In this document: piece after piece, positions 56,638 to 64,000 of the stretch
Numbering within the stretch: the stretch's first letter is position 1
Layout: each line of letters opens with the position of its first letter
NCBI RefSeq assembly: GCF_001015195.1
Contig: NZ_LDES01000002.1
Coordinates: 1 to 64,000 of the forward strand
Source of the DNA: Sphingomonas sp. Y57
GTDB taxonomy: Bacteria > Pseudomonadota > Alphaproteobacteria > Sphingomonadales > Sphingomonadaceae
Length of the DNA: 64,000 bases
Direction of reading: 5' to 3'
Program-made: the position numbers and the translations under genes
Notes under the pieces: generated by a model
The model's database searches: none
Seen by the model: only the letters and a program-made list of their open reading frames with translations
Told to the model about the DNA's origin: nothing

Positions 56638-58419
56638 TTGGAGCCTACCAACACCGAGGCGCCGGAATATTTCCATAAGGTCGTCGATTGCCAATGGGCC
56701 TGCCCGGCCCACACACCCGTCCCGGAATATATCCGCCTGATCGCGCAGGGGCGTCACGCCGACGCCTATATGGTCAACTGGAAATCGAACGTCTTTCCGG
56801 GAATCCTCGGCCGGACCTGCGATCGCCCGTGCGAACCGGCATGCCGGCGCGGCCGGGTCGACGAGGAGCCGGTGGCGATCTGCCGGTTGAAGCGGGTCGC
56901 TGCCGACAACAAGGGCGACGTCGCCGCGCGCATGCCCCAGCCGCCGAAGAAGCGGATCGGCAAGAAGGTCGCTTGCATCGGCGCCGGGCCCGCCTCGATG
57001 ACGGTGGCGCGCGACCTCGCCCCGCTCGGCTACGACGTCACCGTCTACGACGCCGACGCCAAGGCGGGCGGCATGATCCGCAGCCAGATCCCGCGCTTCC
57101 GCCTGCCGGAGAGCGTGATCGAGGAGGAGATGGGCTTCATCACCGCGCTCGGCCCGAGGATGCGACTCAATCGGCGAGTCGACAGCCTCGCGGCGCTGCT
57201 GCGCCGGGACTATGACGCAATCTTCGTCGGCACCGGCGCGCCGCGCGGCCGCGACCTCGACATCCCCGGCCGGGCCGAAGCCGCCGCCAACGTCCATATC
57301 GGCATCGAATGGCTCGCCAACGTCTCGTTCGGTCATGTCGACCGGATCGGCAAGCGGGTGATCGTGCTGGGCGGCGGCAACACCGCGATGGACTGCTGCC
57401 GCACCTCGCGCCGCCTCGGCGGCGACGAGGTCAAGGTCATCGTCCGGTCGGGCTATGACGAGATGAAGGCCTCGCCCTGGGAGAAGGAGGATGCCCAGCA
57501 TGAAGGCATACCGATTCTCAACTATCTGGTGCCCAAGGCTTTCACCCATGAGGATGGCCGGCTGACCGGCGTCGTCTTCGAGAAGGTCGCTCCGGTGCTC
57601 GACGAGCAGGGTCGCCGCCGGCTCGAGCCGACCGGCGAACCCGACGAACATCATGAATGCGACGATGTGCTGGTGGCGATCGGGCAGGAGAACAGCTTCC
57701 CCTGGATCGAGCGCGACATCGGCATCGAGTTCGACAAATGGGGCATGCCCGTCGTCGACGAGACGACCTTCCAGTCGACGCATCCCAAGGTTTTTTTCGG
57801 GGGCGACGCCGCCTTCGGGCCGAAGAACATCATCTGGGCGGTCGCGCATGGTCATGAGGCGGCGATCTCGATCGACCACCATTGTCGCGGCGTCGATCTG
57901 CGGTTGCGGCCGCCGCCCGGCGTGCAGGTCTCGTCGCAGAAGATGGGCATCCACGAGTGGAGCTACGACAACGACGTCTCGCCCGAGGACCGGCAGAAGG
58001 TGCCCCTGCTGCCGCTGGCGCAGGCGCTGGGCGATGTGAAGGCGGAGGTCGAGCTGGGTTTCGACGACCCCAGGAGCTGGGCGGAAACGCAGCGCTGCCT
58101 CAATTGCGACGTGCAGACCGTGTTCTCCCGGACGCTGTGCATCGAATGCGACGCCTGCGCCGACATCTGCCCGACAGACTGCATCACCTTCACGGTCAAC
58201 GGCGACGAGACCGATCTGCGGCCCCGGCTCAAGGCGCCGGCGATGAACCTCGATCAGTCGCTCTACGTCTCCTCGACGCTACCGACCGGCCGGGTGCTGG
58301 TGAAGGACGAGGATGTCTGCCTGCATTGCGGCCTATGTGCCGAGCGCTGCCCGACCGGAGCCTGGGACATGCAGAAGACGCTGGTCGAAATGAGCCATGC
58401 GGGAGGGTGCGCGCGATGA
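56638..58419 (+). CDS. GltD-like FAD/NAD(P) oxidoreductase with 4Fe-4S ferredoxin domain (2-oxoacid reductase partner)
   Basis: A 593-aa protein. TTG 56638 follows AGGAG by 9 bp and begins a conserved N-terminus (MEPTNTEAPEYFHKVVDCQW). CQWACPAHTPVPEYI and CDRPCEPACRRG are the N-terminal Fe-S motifs of the GltD family. FAD fold CIGAGPASMTVARDL and NAD fold VLGGGNTAMDCC follow. The C-terminus has two ferredoxin motifs: CIECDACADICPTDCI and CLHCGLCAERCP. It overlaps the next gene by 4 bp, so the three genes form one operon. It probably passes electrons between the 2-oxoacid enzyme and NAD(P). Confidence 0.9.
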   Translation: MEPTNTEAPEYFHKVVDCQWACPAHTPVPEYIRLIAQGRHADAYMVNWKSNVFPGILGRTCDRPCEPACRRGRVDEEPVAICRLKRVAADNKGDVAARMPQPPKKRIGKKVACIGAGPASMTVARDLAPLGYDVTVYDADAKAGGMIRSQIPRFRLPESVIEEEMGFITALGPRMRLNRRVDSLAALLRRDYDAIFVGTGAPRGRDLDIPGRAEAAANVHIGIEWLANVSFGHVDRIGKRVIVLGGGNTAMDCCRTSRRLGGDEVKVIVRSGYDEMKASPWEKEDAQHEGIPILNYLVPKAFTHEDGRLTGVVFEKVAPVLDEQGRRRLEPTGEPDEHHECDDVLVAIGQENSFPWIERDIGIEFDKWGMPVVDETTFQSTHPKVFFGGDAAFGPKNIIWAVAHGHEAAISIDHHCRGVDLRLRPPPGVQVSSQKMGIHEWSYDNDVSPEDRQKVPLLPLAQALGDVKAEVELGFDDPRSWAETQRCLNCDVQTVFSRTLCIECDACADICPTDCITFTVNGDETDLRPRLKAPAMNLDQSLYVSSTLPTGRVLVKDEDVCLHCGLCAERCPTGAWDMQKTLVEMSHAGGCAR

Positions 58420-60251
58420 CCCGCCCGATCACGGCCGTCAACGACTTCGTCGTCAAATTCGCCAACGTCAACGGATCGGGATCGGCATCCGCCAACGGCC
58501 TGTTCGTCAAGGCGATCCTGCGGATGGGCGTGCCGGTAGGCGCGCGGAACATCTTTCCATCGAACATCCAGGGCCTGCCGACCTGGTATGAGATACGGGT
58601 CAGCGGACAAGGATGGCTCGGGCGGCGCGGCGGCGTCGACCTGATGGTCGCGATGAACCCGCAGACCTGGGACCGCGACGTCGCCGAGATCGAGCCCGGC
58701 GGCTATCTCTTCTACGACAGCACCAAGCCGATGCCGTCGTCGAGGTTCCGCGACGACATCACCGTCGTCGGCCTGCCGCTGACCGCGCTGTGCAACGCCG
58801 CCTATGCCGAGCCGTCGAAGCGCAAGATCCTGAAGAACATCATCTATCTGGGCGCGCTGACCTTCCTCCTCGGCATCGAGCGCGAGGTGGTGGAGGCCCT
58901 GCTGGCGGAAGAATATGCCGCCAAGCCGGCCTTGATCCCCGCCAATATCGAGGCGCTGCAGATCGGCTTCGACCATGCCCGCGACCATCTCAAGCCGCTC
59001 GGCCTCAAACTGCGTCGCGCCGACAAGGTGGGCGATCGCATCTTCGTCGACGGCAATACGGCGGCGGGGCTCGGCGCTGTCTATGGTGGCGCCACCGTCT
59101 GCGCCTGGTATCCGATCACCCCGTCGACCTCGCTGGCCGAGGCGTTCACCGCCTATTGCCGCAAGCTCCGCCATGATCCCGAGACCGGCGAGGCGCGCTA
59201 TGCGATCGTCCAGGCGGAGGACGAGATCGCCTCGATCGGCATGGTCACCGGCGCGGGCTGGAACGGCGCGCGCGCCTTCACCTGCACCTCGGGCCCCGGC
59301 GTCTCGCTGATGCAGGAGTTCATCGGCCTCAGCTATTTCGCCGAGATTCCGGGCGTCATCTTCGACGTGCAGCGCGGCGGCCCGTCGACCGGCATGCCGA
59401 CCCGCACCCAGCAGTCGGACATCCTCTCGGCCGCCTATGCCAGCCATGGCGACACCAAGCATGTCCTGCTGCTGCCCGAGGGGCCGAACGAATGCTTCGA
59501 GTTCGGCGCGCTCGCCTTCGATCTCGCCGACCGGCTGCAGACGATGATCTTCGTCATGCTCGACCTCGACATGGGCATGAACGAATGGCTGATCGAGCCC
59601 TTCCGCTGGGACGAGGAGCGCATCCTGGACCGCGGCAAGATCATGACGGCGGAGATGCTGGAGGCAGGGGCCGATTTCGGTCGCTACAAGGATGTCGACG
59701 GGGACGGCATCCCGTGGCGCACCCTGCCGGCGACGCATCCGTCGAAGGGCAGCTATTTCACCCGTGGCACATCGCGCGATCCCTATGCCCGCTACAGCGA
59801 GGAGGGGGCGGTCTATGTCGACAATATGGAGCGGCTGCTCCGCAAGTTCGAGACCGCCAAGTCGCTTGTCCCGCCGCCGATCGTGCGGCGTGCGGCGCGC
59901 AAGACCAGCTATGGCGTGATCTATTACGGGTCGACCAGCCCGGCGATGGACGAGGCGCTGGCGGGGCTGGAGGCGGATGGCGTCGCGGTCGACGCGCTGC
60001 GCATCCGCGCCTTTCCGTTCGACGGCGAGATCTTCGAGTTCATCGCCGCGCACGACCTGGTGTTCGTGGTCGAGCAGAACCGCGACGCGCAACTGCGCAC
60101 CCTGCTGATCAACGAGGGCGGGGTCGATCCGGCCCGGCTCGTGAAAGTGCTCAATTATGACGGCTCGCCGATCACGGCGCGCTTCATCCAGGCCGAGCTG
60201 GCCAGGGGCATGGGCGTGCCCAAGGCGCGCGCCGGGGAGATGGTGAGATGA
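58416..60251 (+). CDS. korA: 2-oxoacid:ferredoxin oxidoreductase, fused gamma-alpha subunit
   Basis: A 611-aa protein. Residues 1-190 are the gamma domain (GLFVKAILRMGVPVGARNIF, SGQGWLGRRGGVDLM). The alpha part includes YPITPSTSLAEAF, TSGPGVSLMQEFIGLSYFA and GPSTGMPTRTQQSDI. The fused gamma-alpha form is usual in alphaproteobacteria. Together with KorB it converts a 2-oxoacid (2-oxoglutarate or branched-chain) to acyl-CoA and reduces ferredoxin. Confidence 0.93.
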   Translation: MTRPITAVNDFVVKFANVNGSGSASANGLFVKAILRMGVPVGARNIFPSNIQGLPTWYEIRVSGQGWLGRRGGVDLMVAMNPQTWDRDVAEIEPGGYLFYDSTKPMPSSRFRDDITVVGLPLTALCNAAYAEPSKRKILKNIIYLGALTFLLGIEREVVEALLAEEYAAKPALIPANIEALQIGFDHARDHLKPLGLKLRRADKVGDRIFVDGNTAAGLGAVYGGATVCAWYPITPSTSLAEAFTAYCRKLRHDPETGEARYAIVQAEDEIASIGMVTGAGWNGARAFTCTSGPGVSLMQEFIGLSYFAEIPGVIFDVQRGGPSTGMPTRTQQSDILSAAYASHGDTKHVLLLPEGPNECFEFGALAFDLADRLQTMIFVMLDLDMGMNEWLIEPFRWDEERILDRGKIMTAEMLEAGADFGRYKDVDGDGIPWRTLPATHPSKGSYFTRGTSRDPYARYSEEGAVYVDNMERLLRKFETAKSLVPPPIVRRAARKTSYGVIYYGSTSPAMDEALAGLEADGVAVDALRIRAFPFDGEIFEFIAAHDLVFVVEQNRDAQLRTLLINEGGVDPARLVKVLNYDGSPITARFIQAELARGMGVPKARAGEMVR

Positions 60252-61303
60252 CCTATATCGCCAAGCCGCAATTCCACCATCCGTCGCTCAAGCACAACGC
60301 GCTGGGCTTCACCCGGCGCGACTATGAAGGCAAGGTGTCGACGCTCTGCGCCGGTTGCGGGCATGACTCGATCAGCGCCGCGATCGTCCAGGCCTGTTTC
60401 GAGATCGATCTCGAGCCGCACCGTCTGGCCAAGCTGTCGGGCATCGGCTGCTCGTCGAAGACCCCCGATTATTTCCTCGGCGCCAGCCATGGCTTCAATA
60501 CCGTCCATGGCCGCATGCCATCGGTGCTGACCGGCGCCAACCTTGCCAATCGCTCGCTGATCTACCTGGGTGTGTCGGGCGATGGCGACAGCGCATCGAT
60601 CGGCCTCGGCCAGTTCGCCCACGCGATGCGGCGCGGTGTCAACATGACCTACATCGTCGAGAACAACGGGGTTTACGGCCTCACCAAGGGGCAGTTCTCG
60701 GCGACGGCAGACAAGGGCAGCAAGTCGAAGAAAGGCGTCGTCAACTCCGATAGCGGCATCGACATGGTCGGCCTGGCGCTCCAGCTCGGCGCGACCTTCG
60801 TTGCGCGCAGCTTCTCGGGAGACAAGGACCAGCTCGTGCCGCTGATCAAGGCGGCGCTCACCCACAAGGGCGCGGCGTTCATCGACGTGCTCAGCCCCTG
60901 CATCGCCTTCAACAACCACAAGGGATCGACCAAGAGCTTCGACTGGGTGCGCGAGCATAACGAGGCGGTGAACCGGCTCGACGTGCTGATGGCGCGGATG
61001 GCGGTGACCGCCAGCTACGAGCCCGGATCGCTGACCGAGGTGACCCAGCATGACGGATCGGTGCTGCTGCTCCGCAAGGTCGCCGAGGATTATGACCCGA
61101 CCGATCATGCCGGCGCGATCTCCTACCTCCAGCATGCCCATGCCGCGGGGGAAATCGTCACCGGCCTGCTCTATGTCGACCCGGATGCCGAGGACCTGCA
61201 CGACGCGCTCGGGACGGTGAAACAGCCGCTCAACGCGCTATCGGACGAGGATCTGGTTCCGTCGGTGGCCGCGCTCGATAAGATCAACGCCGGGCTGCGC
61301 TGA
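60248..61303 (+). CDS. korB: 2-oxoacid:ferredoxin oxidoreductase, beta (TPP) subunit
   Basis: A 351-aa protein. TPP binding motif GDGDSASIGLGQFAHA...N; an Fe-S-linked CAGCGHDSI is at residues 36-44. It binds TPP and contacts CoA. It overlaps korA by 4 bp. Substrate is most likely 2-oxoglutarate or another 2-oxoacid. Confidence 0.94.
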   Translation: MTYIAKPQFHHPSLKHNALGFTRRDYEGKVSTLCAGCGHDSISAAIVQACFEIDLEPHRLAKLSGIGCSSKTPDYFLGASHGFNTVHGRMPSVLTGANLANRSLIYLGVSGDGDSASIGLGQFAHAMRRGVNMTYIVENNGVYGLTKGQFSATADKGSKSKKGVVNSDSGIDMVGLALQLGATFVARSFSGDKDQLVPLIKAALTHKGAAFIDVLSPCIAFNNHKGSTKSFDWVREHNEAVNRLDVLMARMAVTASYEPGSLTEVTQHDGSVLLLRKVAEDYDPTDHAGAISYLQHAHAAGEIVTGLLYVDPDAEDLHDALGTVKQPLNALSDEDLVPSVAALDKINAGLR

Positions 61304-61315
61304 CGCCTCCACCCG

Positions 61316-61344
61316 CGTCATGCTGAACTTGTTCCAGCATGACG
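61316..61344. repeat. short CGTCATGCTG palindrome
   Basis: CGTCATGCTG and CAGCATGACG form 10-bp arms around 9 nt. It resembles the CGTCAT-type family elsewhere in the window and can act as a terminator of the kor operon. Confidence 0.75.
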
Positions 61345-61402
61345 ATGAAGTCCGGGGGCCATCCCGCTTGCCAAGCGGGCTGGGCCGTAGCAAGGCGACG
61401 GC

Positions 61403-62248
61403 ATGACGATCCGATCCCTGCTCTTCGTGCCGGGCGACAGGCCCGAGCGTTTCGCCAAAGCGGCCGCAAGCGGTGCCGACGCGCTGATCCTCGATCTCGA
61501 GGATTCCGTGGCGCCCGAGCAAAAGCCCGCCGCTCGTGCGGCGATTGCCGACTGGCTGGACGGCGACCGGACGGCCCGAACCTTCGTGCGCATCAATCCG
61601 CTCGACTCCGAGCATGTCCGCGCCGATCTGGCTGCTGTGACCCGCGTCCGCCCCGACGGCCTGGTCCTGCCCAAGGCGCAGGGCGCGGCCTCGGTCTGGC
61701 AACTGGTCGAGATCGCGGGCCGTGACTGCCCGCCGATCCTGCCGATCGCCAGCGAAACCCCAGCGGCGGTGTTCGGGTTGGGCAGCTATGGCGAAGCCGC
61801 CAGCCATCTCGCCGGGCTGACCTGGGGCGCCGAGGATCTCCCCGCTGCGATCGGGGCGGCAACGTCCCGCAACCCGGATGGCAGCTATACCCAGCCCTAT
61901 GAGGTGGTTCGTGCCCTCACCCTGTTCGGCGCGCACGCTGCGGGCGTCGCGGCGATCGAAACGGTCTATCCGAATATTGCCGACACCGCCGGGCTGGAGG
62001 CCTATGTAGCGCGCGGACGGCGCGACGGCTTTACCGGCATGATGGCGATCCACCCGGCCCAGGTGGCGATCATCAACGCCGGCTTCAGCCCGAGCGAGGC
62101 GGAGATCGCCCATGCACGCGCGGTGATCGCGATGTTCGCGGCGAACCCCGGCGCGGGGGCGCTCAAGCTCGACGGCAAGATGATCGACCGTCCCCACCTG
62201 AAGCAGGCGCAGGCGCTGCTGGAACGTGCGGGCGTGGCGGCGGGCTGA
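61403..62248 (+). CDS. HpcH/HpaI aldolase / CitE-like CoA ester lyase
   Basis: A 281-aa TIM-barrel protein. LFVPGDRPERFAKAAASGAD is the CitE N-terminus; LILDLEDSVAPEQKP holds the Mg-binding Asp/Glu; QPYEVVRALTLFGAHAAGV and GFTGMMAIHPAQV follow. It may be a malyl-CoA, citramalyl-CoA or citryl-CoA lyase. The exact substrate is not clear. It is 99 bp downstream of korB. Confidence 0.9.
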   Translation: MTIRSLLFVPGDRPERFAKAAASGADALILDLEDSVAPEQKPAARAAIADWLDGDRTARTFVRINPLDSEHVRADLAAVTRVRPDGLVLPKAQGAASVWQLVEIAGRDCPPILPIASETPAAVFGLGSYGEAASHLAGLTWGAEDLPAAIGAATSRNPDGSYTQPYEVVRALTLFGAHAAGVAAIETVYPNIADTAGLEAYVARGRRDGFTGMMAIHPAQVAIINAGFSPSEAEIAHARAVIAMFAANPGAGALKLDGKMIDRPHLKQAQALLERAGVAAG

Positions 62249-62346
62249 TCACTCCCGAGAAAAGGGGAAGCCGTTGGCGGTGGCCCGCGAGAGACCGAAA
62301 TGTTGGTGACCGGGGTTCTATGCGGGAGCGGCCGGAGGGCGATGGA

Positions 62347-63051
62347 TCAGGCCTGTTCGGCCGGCGCCAACGCGCCCCAGGCCTCGGTCGCAGGCACCGG
62401 CGGGACCTCGCCACCTTCCTCGATCCGGGCGAGCCGGGTCGGAAGGTAGGCACGTAGATAGGCGATCGTCGCCAGCTTCGCCTCGGCCAGCGCCTCGTCG
62501 CTAACCCGATCCTGTTCGGCCACCGACAGCGAGAAAAAGACGTCGGCGATCAGCAGCGCCTTGAAGAACAGCTCCCGCGAGTCGGCCAGGCCGGGCAGCA
62601 GGAACTGTCCTCGCATCGCTTGCCACAGCGCGGTGCCGAACCGGAAATTCTCCTTGCAGCCGGCGTGCTTGATCTCGGGCGGGGTGTGTGGGCCGAGCAT
62701 GAGCTGGCGGGCCGCACGGTCGGCGTTGAACGCGCGCTGGTGGGATTCGAGCGAGCGTTCGACCACCGTCTCCCATTCCTCGCTGTGCGGCAGCCGATGG
62801 TCGAGTTCGGCCTGTGCCGTGGCGAGGGTACGCGCCAGTTCCTTCCACAGGTCGCCGATCTCAGGGAAGAAATGATAGGCCGATGAGGCGGGAATGCCGG
62901 CAGTCTCTGCCACCGCGATCATCCCGATCTGGTGCAGGTTCTGCGTACCGAGCATCGCCCTGGCCGCCTCCAGCAATTCCACCCGTCGGGCGCGGCCCCT
63001 GGCCTGAGTGGCCTTGCGCACGGGCGGCCTGCTTTTCGCGGTTGTGATCAT
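62347..63051 (-). CDS. TetR-family transcriptional regulator
   Basis: A 234-aa regulator starting MITTAKSRPPVRKATQARGR at ATG 63051. The helix-turn-helix is IGMIAVAETAGIPASSAYHF. It lies divergent from the aldehyde dehydrogenase gene, which is a likely target, with the regulatory gap between. Confidence 0.9.
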   Translation of the reverse strand: MITTAKSRPPVRKATQARGRARRVELLEAARAMLGTQNLHQIGMIAVAETAGIPASSAYHFFPEIGDLWKELARTLATAQAELDHRLPHSEEWETVVERSLESHQRAFNADRAARQLMLGPHTPPEIKHAGCKENFRFGTALWQAMRGQFLLPGLADSRELFFKALLIADVFFSLSVAEQDRVSDEALAEAKLATIAYLRAYLPTRLARIEEGGEVPPVPATEAWGALAPAEQA

Positions 63052-63078
63052 GGCCCCGTTTCCATGCTTTTCGCCCTG

Positions 63079-63127
63079 TTGACAAGCCCCCCCAATTTGC
63101 AGATAGTCGAAGAAATTCGATTTTATA
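63079..63127. promoter_or_regulatory. divergent promoters and candidate TetR operator
   Basis: On the plus strand TTGACA (63079-63084) is followed after 17 bp by GATAGT (63102-63107). On the minus strand TATAAA (63122-63127) is a -10 candidate for tetR. The perfect inverted repeat TCGAA-GAAA-TTCGA (63107-63120) sits between them, where a repressor would block both. The rest of the 63052-63393 gap is AT-rich with no gene seen. Confidence 0.5.
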
Positions 63128-63393
63128 CCAGATGAGAGGATGGTCGGGGGCGACGCGGAAAATGATCGCATCGGATAGCTGGACCCTTCCGGATAGGTAC
63201 GAGTTTCTGACCGCTAGACCGTGTCGCGCCCGTCAAGGCGAATAGAAGCACAAGTTTAAGTCGAAGATTTACGGGTTATATTTCGAATTCTCTCATGAGC
63301 CGGCCGCCGTCTGGCGTGCTTTCGGCCGCGGGAGACGCGTGCCCGGATGGTTCGGGCACGCGATGGGGCTCAGCTTTGGAAAAGACAGTGGAA

Positions 63394-64000
63394 ATGACGC
63401 AGGCCTATCCTCTCATCATCGACGGCAAACCCGTTCCGACGGACAGCCACCTGGACGTGATCAACCCGGCCGATGGCCGCGTCTTCGCGCTCTGCCCGGC
63501 GGGCACCCCCGCCGATCTCGACCGCGCGGTCGAGGCGGCGCGGCGAGCCTTCCCCGGCTGGGCGGCTACCCCGGATGCCGAGCGCAAGGCCGCGGTCAAC
63601 CGGCTCGCCGACATCATCGAGGCGAATATCCCCGAACTGGCTGAGCTGGTCACGCGCGAGCAGGGCAAGCCGATGGGCGGCCTCGGGTCGCAATGGGAGG
63701 TCGGCGGCGCTGCCGCCTGGACCCGCTTCACCGCCGGGCTCGACCTGCCCGTCGAATATATCCAGGACGACGACAAGGGTCGCGTTGCGCTCTACCGCAA
63801 GCCGATCGGCGTGGTCGGGTCGATCACCCCGTGGAACTTCCCGGTGATGATCGCGATCTGGCACATCATGCCCGCGCTGCGCGCTGGCAACACGGTGGTG
63901 TTGAAGCCATCGCCCTATACGCCGATCGCGACGCTGCGGATGGTGGAACTGCTGCAGGAGGCGCTGCCGCCGGGCGTGCTCAACGCTGTGGCCGGAGCCG
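63394..64000 (+). CDS. aldehyde dehydrogenase, N-terminal part (3' cut by window)
   Basis: A 202-aa start of an NAD(P)-dependent aldehyde dehydrogenase. ATG 63394 starts MTQAYPLIIDGKPVPTDSHL. Visible are VINPADGRVFA, the AVEAARRAFPGWA segment, GVVGSITPWNFPVMIAIWHI and LKPSPYTPIATLRMVELLQE. The catalytic Cys and Glu lie beyond the window. It faces away from the TetR gene, which may control it. Confidence 0.9.
   Translation, partial: MTQAYPLIIDGKPVPTDSHLDVINPADGRVFALCPAGTPADLDRAVEAARRAFPGWAATPDAERKAAVNRLADIIEANIPELAELVTREQGKPMGGLGSQWEVGGAAAWTRFTAGLDLPVEYIQDDDKGRVALYRKPIGVVGSITPWNFPVMIAIWHIMPALRAGNTVVLKPSPYTPIATLRMVELLQEALPPGVLNAVAGA

Overview
The window is one continuous stretch of a GC-rich chromosome. 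Gene content points to an alphaproteobacterium of the Sphingomonadaceae (Sphingomonas or Rhizorhabdus type). The evidence is a lycopene cyclase, NodT-type efflux, a catecholate TonB receptor, ComEC without its nuclease domain, lexA beside moeA/moaC/trpC, gltA-gltX, and sphingomonad-style CGTCATCC palindromic repeats. This placement is inferred from gene content, not from a marker gene. No rRNA, tRNA, CRISPR array or insertion sequence was seen.

Layout. 0-4 kb: the end of a Pro/Gly-rich protein and a secreted CHAT protease. 3.9-6.5 kb: an SOS-type operon of a radical SAM protein and a DUF4130-UdgX fusion. 6.6-8.1 kb: a 57-aa membrane protein and a Tat-exported D-amino-acid-oxidase-like enzyme whose motifs are in circularly permuted order. 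8.2-13.6 kb: etfBA, sucC, a lipoprotein, a LOG protein and crtY. 13.7-15.7 kb: a TPP riboswitch and thiC. 15.7-19.4 kb: an accessory cassette with three LexA boxes. They precede two related proteins (one with a DUF4272-like domain, one with an apparent frameshift), a His-Me-finger nuclease toxin candidate, and a 2H phosphoesterase. 19.6-22.1 kb: small enzymes and ung. 22.2-28.9 kb: a signalling-like cluster in which both the HPt-like and the histidine-kinase-like proteins lack the phospho-accepting His. 29-37.8 kb: gltA, gltX, comEC, lexA, moeA, moaC and trpC. 37.8-44.2 kb: an ATPase, a prolyl oligopeptidase, a Yip1 protein and a TonB receptor, lying between trpC and trpD. 44.2-45.8 kb: trpD and trpG. 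46-56.4 kb: an S15 hydrolase, an amine oxidase, an EmrA/EmrB/NodT efflux operon, ohr, a LysR regulator and an orphan D12 DNA adenine methylase. 56.6-61.3 kb: a three-gene 2-oxoacid oxidoreductase operon. 61.4-64 kb: a CitE-like lyase, a TetR regulator and the start of an aldehyde dehydrogenase.

The main theme is DNA damage. Five perfect copies of the alphaproteobacterial LexA site (GTTC-N7-GTTC or its reverse complement) lie in promoter positions. One precedes lexA itself, one the radical SAM/UdgX operon, and three the 15.9-19.4 kb cassette. The cassette boxes share extra bases (GTTCCYNTTTKTGTTC-like), which suggests a related origin. I infer that this strain mounts an SOS response that includes an unusual uracil-DNA repair pair and an uncharacterised nuclease/RNA-processing cassette. 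The other notable item is the permuted oxidase at 6945-8117.
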